This document shows positions 55,580-64,000 of a stretch of 64,000 nucleotides of DNA, one piece after another; the first letter of the stretch is position 1, and the number at the start of each line of letters is the position of its first letter. The notes beneath the pieces are model-generated. The model was not told where the DNA came from, did not search any database, and saw only the letters and a list, made by a program, of their open reading frames with translations. Source of the DNA: Chitinophaga pinensis (GTDB lineage: Bacteria > Bacteroidota > Bacteroidia > UBA4408); assembly GCA_945861665.1 (NCBI GenBank), contig CAMAVS010000001.1, positions 334,403 through 398,402 of the forward strand, read 5' to 3'. The position numbers and the translations under genes are program-made.

Positions 55580-56068
55580 CTAAACTTTGCTTTTCAAATT
55601 CAACATTTTGATGGCTGTAACTGCTGCTTCCTCCCCTTTGTTTCCGTGTTTTCCTCCTGAGCGGTCGATGGCTTGTTGCTGATTGTTGGTGGTAAGCACC
55701 CCGAATATAACAGGGCTATTATATTTGATATTTAATTGTGTGATACCGTTTGCAACGGCATCGCATATAAAATCGAAATGTTTTGTTTCGCCCTGTATAA
55801 CGCAACCTAAACATATTACAGCATCAATGTTATTTGCTTTTTCCAGGAGCAATTGTGCGCCCAAAGTAAGTTCGAAACTTCCGGGTACCCAATGCGTAAA
55901 AATATTTTCTTGCTTTGCTCCTGCTTTTAATAAAACATCAACAGCACCTTGAAGCAGTGCCGATGTAATTTCGGTATTCCATTCAGAAACAACAATTCCA
56001 AAACGGAAAGCATTGGCATTGGGAATTTCTCCGGGAAAATTAGATAAGTTTTTATGTGCAGAGGACAT
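55580..56068 (-). CDS. ribH: 6,7-dimethyl-8-ribityllumazine synthase
   Basis: RibH condenses 5-amino-6-ribitylaminouracil with a butanone phosphate in riboflavin synthesis. The 162-residue protein has FGIVVSEWNTEIT, VPGSFELTLGAQ, ICLGCVIQGETKHFDFIC and the catalytic His in that block, and FGVLTTNNQQQAIDRSGG. Length is normal. It starts 6 nt after the TPR protein gene. Confidence 0.96.
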   Translation of the reverse strand: MSSAHKNLSNFPGEIPNANAFRFGIVVSEWNTEITSALLQGAVDVLLKAGAKQENIFTHWVPGSFELTLGAQLLLEKANNIDAVICLGCVIQGETKHFDFICDAVANGITQLNIKYNSPVIFGVLTTNNQQQAIDRSGGKHGNKGEEAAVTAIKMLNLKSKV

Positions 56069-56074
56069 TAAAAA

Positions 56075-56755
56075 TTAAATTCCTGCTACTTGATGAGCTT
56101 TCACTAAGTATTTTTCAATCTCTTTTCCTTCGTTGCTTTCAAAATACTCTGATTTTATTTGCTCGTATATTTTAATGGCATTCGCATAGTTGTTCAACTC
56201 TTCGTATGCCAATCCCGCTTTCATTAAATAAATAGGCGTTGTAAATTTATTCTCCTGAACTTTAGCTGCTTTTAAGTAATAAGTAATTGCCTCTTCGGTT
56301 TTACCTAATTCCATATTTGCATCACCAATAGCTGCTGTAGCAACCGGTTCAAGAATTATATCGTCCGTATCAAAATCATTTAATTCTTTAATAGCATCTT
56401 CAAATTTACCTGTCTTCAAATAACAGATACCCAAGTAATAGTGTGCCAAATTAGCACTTTTGGTAACTCCGTACTCTTCAACAATGTATTTAAAGCCATC
56501 GTTATTTCCATCACCGTTAATTGCTTTTTTCAAAGAATCTTGTTCAAAGTATTTCTCAGCCATAAACATTGCTCTTTGCGCATCTTGCTCTTTTGGACCA
56601 ACATACAATTTCCCCCAAGCAAAATAACCGGCAATGATGAGAACGATGCCTCCTAAAATAACAGCTAAGCTCTTCTTGTTTTCTTCAATATAATGTTCTG
56701 TTTTACTGTAAGCTTCTTGAACATCAACTAATACTTCATCTTTATCTTGTGCCAT
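56075..56755 (-). CDS. Membrane-anchored TPR protein (YfgM-like)
   Basis: The 226-residue protein (start MAQDKDEV at 56755) has a short cytosolic tail, one membrane helix (SLAVILGGIVLIIAGYFAW, about 29-47) and a periplasmic domain of about four TPRs (NLAHYYLGICYLKTGKFEDAI and similar). It resembles YfgM-type proteins tied to the Sec translocon and periplasmic folding. The earlier start at 56806 overlaps the promoter and is rejected. Confidence 0.85.
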   Translation of the reverse strand: MAQDKDEVLVDVQEAYSKTEHYIEENKKSLAVILGGIVLIIAGYFAWGKLYVGPKEQDAQRAMFMAEKYFEQDSLKKAINGDGNNDGFKYIVEEYGVTKSANLAHYYLGICYLKTGKFEDAIKELNDFDTDDIILEPVATAAIGDANMELGKTEEAITYYLKAAKVQENKFTTPIYLMKAGLAYEELNNYANAIKIYEQIKSEYFESNEGKEIEKYLVKAHQVAGI

Positions 56756-56773
56756 TTTATAAAATTTGAAATG

Positions 56774-56803
56774 CAAAATTAATTTTTTCTTGCCAAGAAG
56801 CAA
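56774..56803 (-). promoter_or_regulatory. Promoter of the TPR-ribH operon
   Basis: Minus strand: TTG (56803-56801), a 19-nt spacer, TAATTTTG (56781-56774), 18 nt before the start codon chosen. Confidence 0.65.
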
Positions 56804-56996
56804 CATTTTAAGGCAAGAAATAGCGTATTTACTTAAAATAGATCTATTATAGACCTAAACTCACAAATTACAGGCAATTGTCCCTTTTGATAGCCAATTA
56901 ACAAACAAATTACCATTTTATTAATTGCTGGAAATTAAAATACAAGCAGGTTTTTAATTTATGTTTACCTTCGTGCCCTTATAAATTAGGAATTAA

Positions 56997-57929
56997 GTGC
57001 AAAAAAAATTACTTCCCATTACGATTCATTCACTCAGAATTTTGTTGGGGGCTTCTTTTTTGTTTTCGGGTTTTGTAAAACTATACCCCATTGAACCTTT
57101 TGAGTTTAATTTTGTGGACCAAGGTTTTGCCAATTGGTATACAGCACCCTTTATGGCACGATTTATTATCTCCTTTGAATTTTTATTGGGGCTGTTATTG
57201 GTGCTGAATTATAACTTGAAGCGTTTTACCTTAAAAGCTACCATTGGGCTACTCCTATTTTTTACCCTTTATCTCATTTTTGGAATCATTAAGGACGGAA
57301 ATACAGAAAACTGTGGCTGTTTTGGCACCTTCCTAAAAATGACTCCACTAGAGTCGATTATAAAAAACATATTTTTGCTATCCATAGCTTTTACCTTGTA
57401 TTATTTGCACAACGACTATGAATGGAAATATAAAAAAATCGTTTTTATTAGTTCCCTATTACTGTCTTTGGCAACACCAATGATTCTTAATCCGATTGAT
57501 TTATTTATGTCGCGGAATCAGCAAACCGAAAAGGTAGGATACAAAATTGATTTGGATATGTTGTACAACAATCCTAAATATACTCCACCTGCAGTAGATT
57601 TACTCCAAGGAAAACAAATAGTAGCCTTTTTTTCTATTACATGTAAACATTGCCGAATAGGTGCTTTTAAGTTAGGCATTTTAAAAAAGCAACATCCTAA
57701 TATGCCTGTTCATGTAATTTTAATGGGCGATACAGCTTACTTAAAATCCTATTACAGGGAAACAAAATCAGAAATATTACCTATCTCTTTCTATAACGAT
57801 GAAAAAATATTTAAAGTAATTGGTCCAGGAGTGCCCGTTGTTTTTGTGTTAGACAATGGCATAGTAAAAAGCAAAATGTTCGGTTTAATTCGAGATGATG
57901 ATAAAGAGTTGAATTCATTATTGAATTAA
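56997..57929 (+). CDS. MauE/DoxX-like membrane protein with thioredoxin-like domain
   Basis: The 310-residue protein starts at GTG 56997. Its first ~155 residues form four membrane helices of the DoxX/MauE type (LRILLGASFLFSGFVKL, NCGCFG loop). The C-terminal half (about 195-308) looks like a thioredoxin/redoxin domain with CKHC near residue 215 and GPGVPVVFVLDNG as the cis-Pro strand. The N-terminal CGCFG and C-terminal CKHC suggest electron transfer across the membrane and a thiol-redox role in the periplasm. The partner is unknown. Confidence 0.83.
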   Translation: MQKKLLPITIHSLRILLGASFLFSGFVKLYPIEPFEFNFVDQGFANWYTAPFMARFIISFEFLLGLLLVLNYNLKRFTLKATIGLLLFFTLYLIFGIIKDGNTENCGCFGTFLKMTPLESIIKNIFLLSIAFTLYYLHNDYEWKYKKIVFISSLLLSLATPMILNPIDLFMSRNQQTEKVGYKIDLDMLYNNPKYTPPAVDLLQGKQIVAFFSITCKHCRIGAFKLGILKKQHPNMPVHVILMGDTAYLKSYYRETKSEILPISFYNDEKIFKVIGPGVPVVFVLDNGIVKSKMFGLIRDDDKELNSLLN

Positions 57930-57941
57930 GTATATACCATT

Positions 57942-57976
57942 AAAAAAGCCCCGCGAGTACTCGCGGGGCTTTTTTA
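57942..57976. terminator. Strong bidirectional terminator
   Basis: A perfect 22-nt palindrome (57948-57969, GC-rich) is flanked by A6 and T6. It serves the MauE-like gene and the convergent deaD gene. Confidence 0.95.
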
Positions 57977-57996
57977 TTCTATAAACTAAAGTATTA

Positions 57997-59835
57997 CTAC
58001 CACTTCTTCTTTTTAAAATCGCCACCACCGGTTGATGATTTTTTACCACCGTATGAAAAATCGCGTTTTTCGCGGCTTCCGCCACCTCCACCACCGTAGC
58101 TTCCTTTTCCTTCACCACCACCACTGCTGCCGGTTCTTCTTCTGAAACCACCACCGCCTCCTGAGCTACCTGATCCACCGGAACCACCTTCACTGCGTGA
58201 ACGACCACGTGAAGTACTGCTACCGCCACCGGAAGCTTCAACACGTACACTGCGTCCGTTTAACTTTTGTCCTTTAAAAGCTTCGCTCACTATTTGTGAT
58301 AACCTTGGCTCTACTTCAAAGAAGGAGAAACTGCTTTTTACATCTATTCTTCCCACTGCATCTTTATCAAGGGATGTTATTTTACAAACCATATCACGTA
58401 ATGAAAGCACATTTAAATCGTCCATTTCACCTACGTTTATAAAAAATCTTCCCGAATTCTCATTTGATTGAGAAGCACCTTCGCTACCGCGTTCATTTCT
58501 TCTGCTGCTATCTACGTTTAAGTCCGGAGCATTTTTATAGTAATCCAAAAAGCGGTTAAACTCTTCGCTTATCATACGCTTAATTAATTCTTCTTTGCTT
58601 ATGTCTTTAAGAAGGTCCATTACTTGAGGCAAAAATTGTTCTATTTCCCTTTCGTTAACTGGAACATCGTGTATTTTATTTACCAAGTGAATCAATTGTT
58701 TTTCACACACTTCAACACCACCCGGCAATTTATCGTGAGTGAATTTTTTACCTACTTGTTTTTCAATTTGTTTAATTTTAAACACCTCTTTGCTATTGAT
58801 GATAACAATAGAAATACCTGATTTGCCTGCTCTTGCAGTCCTTCCGCTTCTGTGTGTATAGTTTTCAATATCATCAGGCAAATTATAATTGATAACGTGT
58901 GTAATGTCGTTTACGTCAATTCCGCGTGCAGCAACATCGGTTGCCACCAACATATTCAATGTTTTACCGCGGTAACGCTTCATCACAGAATCGCGTTGTT
59001 GTTGCGACAAATCACCGTGCAATGCATCGGCATTGTAACCGTCTCTGATTAATTTTTCTGCTATTTCCTGTGTCTCCATTCGGGTACGGCAGAAAACGAT
59101 TCCAAAAATATCGGGATTGTAATCTGCTATTCTTTTTAGGGCACTGTACTTATCACGTGCTTGAACCACATAATACTTATGTTCAATATTATCGGCACCT
59201 TGGTTTTGTTTACCTACGGTAATCTCAAACGGATTACTCATGTATGCTTTTGCAATACGAGCTACTTCGTATGGCATTGTTGCAGAGAATAACCAGGTGT
59301 TTTTCTCACTGGGTGTTTCAGATAAAATACTGTCTAAGTCTTCTTTGAAACCCATATTCAACATCTCATCTGCTTCATCCAATACTACTACTTTAATAGA
59401 CTGTAATTTTACTCTTCTACGCTTTATCATATCCACCATACGTCCTGGAGTTGCAACAATAATTTGTGCTCCCCTAGATACTTCGCGTATTTGAGTTTCG
59501 ATGCTGGCACCACCATATATTGCTACAATATTGGCACTTTTAACATACTTGGTAAAACTTTGTAAGTCTCGTGTTATTTGCAAACACAATTCGCGTGTAG
59601 GGCAAATAATTAAAGCTTGTGTATTTCTATCTTCAAAATCAATTAATTTTGTAAGCGGTAATCCAAAAGCAGCCGTTTTTCCTGTTCCTGTTTGAGCAAG
59701 ACCAATTAAATCGCGGTTACCCTTAATCAATTCGGGTATTGCTTCTAGTTGAATGGGTGTTGGAGTTTCAAAACCCATTTCGGTAATAGCCTTAGCTATA
59801 ATGGCATCAATGCCTAATTCTTCAAATTTGTTCAT
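57997..59835 (-). CDS. deaD: DEAD-box RNA helicase (DeaD/CsdA type)
   Basis: The 612-residue helicase has AQTGTGKTAAFGLP, PTRELCLQ, VLDEADEML, the SAT motif and HRSGRTARAGKSG. A DbpA-type RNA-binding domain (about 468-540: FFINVGEMDDLNVLSLRDM) follows, then a Gly/Ser/Arg-rich tail of about 70 residues with RGRSRS and SYGGGGGGSRE runs. Such helicases help ribosome assembly and cold adaptation. A structured ~145-nt leader precedes it. Confidence 0.95.
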   Translation of the reverse strand: MNKFEELGIDAIIAKAITEMGFETPTPIQLEAIPELIKGNRDLIGLAQTGTGKTAAFGLPLTKLIDFEDRNTQALIICPTRELCLQITRDLQSFTKYVKSANIVAIYGGASIETQIREVSRGAQIIVATPGRMVDMIKRRRVKLQSIKVVVLDEADEMLNMGFKEDLDSILSETPSEKNTWLFSATMPYEVARIAKAYMSNPFEITVGKQNQGADNIEHKYYVVQARDKYSALKRIADYNPDIFGIVFCRTRMETQEIAEKLIRDGYNADALHGDLSQQQRDSVMKRYRGKTLNMLVATDVAARGIDVNDITHVINYNLPDDIENYTHRSGRTARAGKSGISIVIINSKEVFKIKQIEKQVGKKFTHDKLPGGVEVCEKQLIHLVNKIHDVPVNEREIEQFLPQVMDLLKDISKEELIKRMISEEFNRFLDYYKNAPDLNVDSSRRNERGSEGASQSNENSGRFFINVGEMDDLNVLSLRDMVCKITSLDKDAVGRIDVKSSFSFFEVEPRLSQIVSEAFKGQKLNGRSVRVEASGGGSSTSRGRSRSEGGSGGSGSSGGGGGFRRRTGSSGGGEGKGSYGGGGGGSREKRDFSYGGKKSSTGGGDFKKKKW

Positions 59836-59930
59836 ATAATTTTTGTTTGTTAATATAAATTGTTCGTCAATAATGGGATATTATTGAGTTGAATCGAACA
59901 ACTTTCAGTAGCATAACTACCTCTTCGACA

Positions 59931-59986
59931 GGCAGTTTAATTGTTGTTTAATTCGTCTCGGAAAAATTCCCGTTTTTTAAACTGCC
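59931..59986 (-). promoter_or_regulatory. Long hairpin at the 5' end of the deaD leader
   Basis: GGCAGTTTAA (59931-59940) is the exact reverse complement of TTAAACTGCC (59977-59986). The 36-nt loop holds a second stem (CGGGAA against TTTCCG type). The outer stem begins right where transcription from the -7 box at 59988-59995 should start, so it may be a 5'-terminal mRNA stem-loop. Confidence 0.6.
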
Positions 59987-59987
59987 G

Positions 59988-59995
59988 CAAAGATA
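59988..59995 (-). promoter_or_regulatory. Candidate -7 box for deaD
   Basis: Minus strand TATCTTTG, about 155 nt before the deaD start; no TTG at standard spacing. Confidence 0.5.
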
Positions 59996-60078
59996 CTATT
60001 TATTTATGAATTAGCTAATTAACAAATTTTTACAAATTTCATTTTTAGCATTTACAAAAACAAAGACAGGCTACAAAC

Positions 60079-60660
60079 TCAATGGATTAAGGCATTGTGG
60101 ATGCTTATAATTTGCGGCAACAAAAGTTCATTTGCATTATTACTGATTACAAAAGAGGATTGTTTTGTTTTTTCTTCATCGCTCCATTGACTTGCCATAA
60201 TTTTTTCAATAGCCTCTCCTGTAAGATTACTGCGCTTTTTCACTCTTTCAATTCTTGTTTCTTTGTCTGCAATAACAGTAATGATACTATCCATCTCTTT
60301 ATCCAATCCGGTTTCAAATAGTATAGCAGCTTCTTTCAGAATATATTTTTTATCCCCTTTCTCTTCCAACCAATTTTCAAACCTTTTCTTTACCAGGGGA
60401 TGAATAATGGCATTTAGTTTTTGCAATTCGTGTGGATTAGAGAATACACGTTCACTTAATTTTTTTCGGTCCAGCTTGTTATCGATATCTAATATGGATG
60501 CTCCAAAGGTTTCAACAATTTTAATTATTACAGCATTCGATTCACTTATTTTTTTTGCTTCTTCATCGGCATAAAAAACAGGCACTCCCATTTTTTCAAA
60601 AACATTACAAACGTATGTTTTACCACTTCCAATACCACCTGTAATTCCTACTTTTATCAT
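60079..60660 (-). CDS. coaE: Dephospho-CoA kinase
   Basis: CoaE adds the 3'-phosphate in the last step of coenzyme A synthesis. The 193-residue protein has the P-loop GITGGIGSGKTYV at the N-terminus, VFYADEEAK, the lid region and ADKETRIERVKKR. Length is normal. Its start overlaps the stop of the upstream ybbR gene by 4 nt. Confidence 0.95.
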   Translation of the reverse strand: MIKVGITGGIGSGKTYVCNVFEKMGVPVFYADEEAKKISESNAVIIKIVETFGASILDIDNKLDRKKLSERVFSNPHELQKLNAIIHPLVKKRFENWLEEKGDKKYILKEAAILFETGLDKEMDSIITVIADKETRIERVKKRSNLTGEAIEKIMASQWSDEEKTKQSSFVISNNANELLLPQIISIHNALIH

Positions 60661-61655
60661 TTGTATTGCAATATGTACTCAACTTTTTGCGGATAAATTT
60701 GCCAATTCAAAACATAATCAGGTGTTTTTGCCAAACTAACTTTTAGCTTATTGCTTTTGTTAGAATCGTTTGCATTGTATTCGGCAACAGCCGTAAACAT
60801 TTCGGGTTTTACTTTTTCAAAGTTACTGAGTGCTACCGTATACTTCACTTTTATTTTATCGGGAAAGGTTTTGATGGTGTAATTTTCAGGAACATTACTT
60901 ACGCTAATTGGAATTTCAATATTTGCTTCAGTATACCTCTCTACAGGTATGTTTACGACAATAATTTTTGATGAAAAATCAAGCGATTCAAATTCTTTAC
61001 CAATTTTAAGCGGCAGATTAACTTGCAATGATTTGTTTAAATGTGTTATGTTTACTTTTTCCGTTTCAATGTACGTTAACTTATCAAGTATGCTGACGGG
61101 TCCACTTATAACTACTTTTGTCGGACTTACCTTCATCATACCACTTAGTTGATATTGCTTTTCAAACATGTATTTAAAATTTAGTTTTACAGGAAGTACT
61201 TTAAACACTCTTTTGTCGTAATAAAAATTAATGGTATCGGTTGTTATAAAATTAATTTTCATATTATTATTAAGCTGTTCTACAAACTCAGAAATAAGCT
61301 GGTTGGTAGCCACAAAATAATCCTTCCCATTATTTTTGCTGCTACTGTTTTTTTCACTTATAAAAAGTGTGTCTGAACGATTTAACAGTATATAGGAATA
61401 TAATAAAAAACCTTTTGCCGTAACAGAAGCATCTATAGAGGAGGGTAATTTGTTTGTAATAATTTTGTCGGGTGGAAAGTTCGTATACTTCAATTGAAAC
61501 GTGAGAGTAGTTGTATAACTATTAGATAAAACCGTAAGTAACCAAAACAACAAAGAAACAACAATGCAGATAATGAATACAGAAAATTTGCCGTTTACAA
61601 TAAAGGATCTTTCTTGTATAAAATCACGAATGAGTTGGAAAATATTTTTTTGCAT
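60657..61655 (-). CDS. YbbR-like domain protein
   Basis: The 332-residue protein has a short N-terminal cytosolic tail, one membrane helix (FSVFIICIVVSLLFWLLTVLS, about 24-44) and an extracytoplasmic part with YbbR-type repeats (VKLNFKYMFEKQYQLSG...PTKVVISGPVSILDKLTYIETE). In Firmicutes the relative CdaR regulates a diadenylate cyclase; no such gene is adjacent here. It is cotranscribed with coaE. Confidence 0.82.
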   Translation of the reverse strand: MQKNIFQLIRDFIQERSFIVNGKFSVFIICIVVSLLFWLLTVLSNSYTTTLTFQLKYTNFPPDKIITNKLPSSIDASVTAKGFLLYSYILLNRSDTLFISEKNSSSKNNGKDYFVATNQLISEFVEQLNNNMKINFITTDTINFYYDKRVFKVLPVKLNFKYMFEKQYQLSGMMKVSPTKVVISGPVSILDKLTYIETEKVNITHLNKSLQVNLPLKIGKEFESLDFSSKIIVVNIPVERYTEANIEIPISVSNVPENYTIKTFPDKIKVKYTVALSNFEKVKPEMFTAVAEYNANDSNKSNKLKVSLAKTPDYVLNWQIYPQKVEYILQYK

Positions 61656-61710
61656 TAGAAGTAAATACGGTGTAAAATAACTAAATCTGCTTACGAATCA
61701 CAAGAAAATA

Positions 61711-61740
61711 AAATGTCCCGCCAAAATGCGGGACACCTTT
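61711..61740 (-). terminator. Terminator after the choice-of-anchor-B gene
   Basis: GTCCCGC (61715-61721) pairs with GCGGGAC (61728-61734) around a 6-nt loop, followed on the minus strand by a T-rich run (ATTTTATTTTC). Confidence 0.85.
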
Positions 61741-61756
61741 ATTGTATTTAATGAAA

Positions 61757-64000
61757 TTAATATTTTACCACTTTCAATACATTAGATATTTTTTGTCCGT
61801 TTACTAACTGAACAAAATACATTCCATTTGCATAATTACTGCCAATGGCTATACTTCCTTCCGTTGAAGACAATTTTATTTCTTCGGTAATACGGCCTGT
61901 TATATCCGTTACTCTTAATACTGCATTTTTTGACGCATCCATTAAATAAGATACGGTTGTTGTTCCATTAAAGGGATTTGGAAAAACTGCAATGTGATTT
62001 TTAAGTATAAAAGCACTTTCATCTAATCCGGCAGGCCCTTCCATTACCTCAAACTTATCAATTCCACCCTCAACCAAATGACCTGAATTTGCTTGATCAA
62101 CAATGCTAGCAACAAAATTCATTGTAGCCGTTGGTGTAATAAAATTAGAGATTTTAAATACTTTATTTACCCAAGTTGAATTATTGGGAGTATTTAAGGT
62201 AATGACTTCAATAGGAACTGTTGTTTGCCCGTTACTTAAACTTATCGTTAATGTATCGTCAGCCAGACCAACATTTCCACCACCATTATAAAACCATCTA
62301 TAATAACTTATGTGAGAATCTATGAATACAGTTGCATCAAAAGTCGGTGATGTTAAAGTCGTAAATCCATCGTCTACATCATCGTCTCCGGGTTGTCCAC
62401 CTGCATTACCAGTAACATAGCATTTATCGGAACAATCATTGTTCACATCAACACCTGGGTTGGCAGGGATTCCATTATTTGATGTTCCTACAGGAATACC
62501 TCTTACCCAAGAACCTGATACTGCATTTCCAGATACTGTCCAATTATAATTAAAAGCAAAATCATCGTATATAGCAGTATCCAACTCTATACCAAAATCA
62601 GCATTTGGGCCATTAATTAAAACGTTGTTATCACATACTGTTTGATAGCCCAAAGCACCTGCAATCCAATCATAGTTACCCGGAATAACAGCACATTTTG
62701 TATAATTTCCCAAGTTGTTAGTGGTCATATTATATGAGTTGTTTGCATTAAAAACATTTACTTGAATATTGGGAACGGGTGTTACCGCATTGGAATCTTT
62801 AACAATACCTGAAATGTTAACTGCGTTTGGGCTGAACAATTGAACAGAAAGACTTGTTAAAATACCATTCGTAAGTACAACACCAGTAATTGTTTTAGAA
62901 TTGTAACCAGCCTTAGTAAATGTAACAGAATATGTTCCTGCATCTGGTGTTCCTGTTTTATAATCACCGACAATGTCAGTACTATCAAGAATACTCAATG
63001 CTTGAATTGAAACTTGAACACCTGTTATTGGAGTAAAGCAAATGCTATCCACAATGTTCCCTTCCAGATAACAAGCTCTTACATAATTAGGAGTGTATAC
63101 AAATAAACCTAAGCCCATATCAGACACAACCATAGTTCCAGAAGGTAAAAATGGATATACTCCCCAAACACCAGCATAACCACCACCTGAAAGCGGATTG
63201 GCATCATACCATCCTACATTCACTAAATTTTGTGGACGATGTGCATCTGTTATTACAACACCATCTTTGTACCAAGATGAAATGGCATAATCGTTTAAGA
63301 TATGTGTATTGTGAACAATTGACTGCGATCCCGGATTTTGAGACTGAATTTTATCCATAAACTTTATATTGGCAGTATTTGAAACATCGAAAGCTGCCAA
63401 CCAAGAATTGTCCACCTCATCGGTTGTAAACAGAAAGTGTCCATTATCGCTTAACCAAGTATTGTGCGTAAAATTGTTGGGCGTATTCTGACCTTGTATC
63501 TCAACAGGATTTGCCTTATTCGATACATCTACAGCCATAAAATAACCATTGTATACTTCTCCTGCCCATACGGTATCATTTCTAACATAACCATCGTGTA
63601 CATATCTAACATTATACATTCCTGCATAAGTAGGATTCCATGGGTCGGTTAAATCACCTATTATAAAACCCTGATTGCTTACATTGCTTCCGTATAAATA
63701 GACAAAGCCATTGTCGATATGTAATGCATGTATTGAATTTAATTGTTGGTTGGGACCTGGAATTATAGGCGCCCATTGTTTAATAGGTAAATTTAATCCA
63801 GGCAAATTTCTTAAATCAATTATTTGTAATCCACCACCACCTTCAGTAGTTACATAAGCGTAACGCCCCCAAACTTTTACCTCACGCCAAATGGATTGAA
63901 TCCCCGGTATTTGAGCAACTTGAGTAGGTGAAGCAGGATTGGTAACATCCACAATGGAAAGACCAAATTGGTGGCCGACTAATGCATATTCATTACCCAA
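61757..64000 (-). CDS. Choice-of-anchor-B family T9SS protein, N-terminus outside window
   Basis: At least 747 residues are visible; the start lies beyond position 64000. The first ~320 are LVIVD-like propeller repeats (GLSIVDVTNPASPTQVA, AAFDVSNTANIKFMDKI), the signature of choice-of-anchor-B proteins. Two carboxypeptidase-regulatory-like domains follow (about 325-395 and 395-470), then an unassigned beta domain. A T9SS type A tail ends the protein (IAVFPNPFNGTTTVSYLMD, ITGRITEEIKL, GMYFVQLVNGQ). It is a surface or secreted protein; its ligand is unknown. Confidence 0.9.
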   Translation of the reverse strand: MGNEYALVGHQFGLSIVDVTNPASPTQVAQIPGIQSIWREVKVWGRYAYVTTEGGGGLQIIDLRNLPGLNLPIKQWAPIIPGPNQQLNSIHALHIDNGFVYLYGSNVSNQGFIIGDLTDPWNPTYAGMYNVRYVHDGYVRNDTVWAGEVYNGYFMAVDVSNKANPVEIQGQNTPNNFTHNTWLSDNGHFLFTTDEVDNSWLAAFDVSNTANIKFMDKIQSQNPGSQSIVHNTHILNDYAISSWYKDGVVITDAHRPQNLVNVGWYDANPLSGGGYAGVWGVYPFLPSGTMVVSDMGLGLFVYTPNYVRACYLEGNIVDSICFTPITGVQVSIQALSILDSTDIVGDYKTGTPDAGTYSVTFTKAGYNSKTITGVVLTNGILTSLSVQLFSPNAVNISGIVKDSNAVTPVPNIQVNVFNANNSYNMTTNNLGNYTKCAVIPGNYDWIAGALGYQTVCDNNVLINGPNADFGIELDTAIYDDFAFNYNWTVSGNAVSGSWVRGIPVGTSNNGIPANPGVDVNNDCSDKCYVTGNAGGQPGDDDVDDGFTTLTSPTFDATVFIDSHISYYRWFYNGGGNVGLADDTLTISLSNGQTTVPIEVITLNTPNNSTWVNKVFKISNFITPTATMNFVASIVDQANSGHLVEGGIDKFEVMEGPAGLDESAFILKNHIAVFPNPFNGTTTVSYLMDASKNAVLRVTDITGRITEEIKLSSTEGSIAIGSNYANGMYFVQLVNGQKISNVLKVVKY

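Noticed and set aside
58069-58250. Gly/Ser repeat region of deaD as a CRISPR or DNA repeat array
   Set aside because: The periodicity is codon-level in a Gly-rich tail, with no constant repeat and spacer lengths.

Overview
The window is a stretch of AT-rich chromosome from a member of the Bacteroidota. The evidence is the TTG-N19-23-TAnnTTTG promoters, three proteins ending in type IX secretion (T9SS) C-terminal domains, S46 and S9B dipeptidyl-peptidases, a YbbR protein, a DUF3109 protein, ClpS next to a DUF3820 protein, and an MbnP/di-heme peroxidase pair. I cannot place it below phylum from the sequence alone. There is no phage, insertion sequence, CRISPR array or rRNA operon. One tRNA (His) is present. 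Most of the window is housekeeping and cell-surface genes in short operons, with one small accessory segment.

Layout. 13-6333 (minus): a compact five-gene surface-polysaccharide operon (aminotransferase, Wzy/ligase-like polymerase, SGNH-type protein, GT4 glycosyltransferase, AsnB amidotransferase). 6429-7151: ComB-like phosphatase. 7351-14010 (minus): a 2040-residue secreted TPR/PD40/coiled-coil/SPOR-like protein followed by clpS and a DUF3820 gene. 14183-15708: Sua5/TsaC plus a repeat-rich cytosolic protein. 15705-19131 (minus): a beta-propeller protein, an amidase and KdsD. 19262-21722: RecQ and a small protein. 21723-23891 (minus): an S46 peptidase with the Arg of the acidic-specific (DPP11) type. 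24078-27431: a large T9SS type B protein. 27561-30964 (minus): nrdB-nrdA, strikingly like eukaryotic ribonucleotide reductase. 31294-32950 (minus): DUF3109 protein and an OmpL-like porin. 33059-34600: glycyl-tRNA synthetase. 34770-35646 (minus): three tiny Cys-rich lipoproteins, two of them recent duplicates. 35813-41814: a peptide-use cluster (papain-like peptidase, DPP4, POT transporter, thioredoxin-like protein). 41871-43144: HTH protein and LysM glucosaminidase. 43304-45624: an arsenic-type segment with a frameshifted arsR, a DUF6428 gene, a small membrane protein, arsC and a SIMPL gene, but no efflux pump. 45751-50401: tRNA-His, priA, thiL and a SpoIIE phosphatase. 50662-53382: a membrane pyrophosphatase fused to a YceI domain. 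53466-55509 (minus): MbnP gene, a 3'-truncated MbnH-like peroxidase and a 5'-truncated YHYH protein joined at a deletion-like scar. 55580-61655: ribH, TPR protein, MauE-thioredoxin protein, deaD, coaE, ybbR. 61757-64000 (minus): a partial choice-of-anchor-B T9SS protein.

The biology is that of a heterotroph feeding on proteins and peptides. Secreted and periplasmic peptidases (S46, S9B, papain-like) make dipeptides for the POT transporter. T9SS exports adhesin-like proteins. The pyrophosphatase recovers ion-motive energy from PPi.

The most unusual items are the HppA-YceI fusion, the truncation scar between the MbnH-like and YHYH genes, the very large multi-domain SPOR-like protein with an internal 102-bp tandem duplication, the structured leader of deaD, and the broken, pump-less arsenic segment. 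I found no clearly new multi-gene system.
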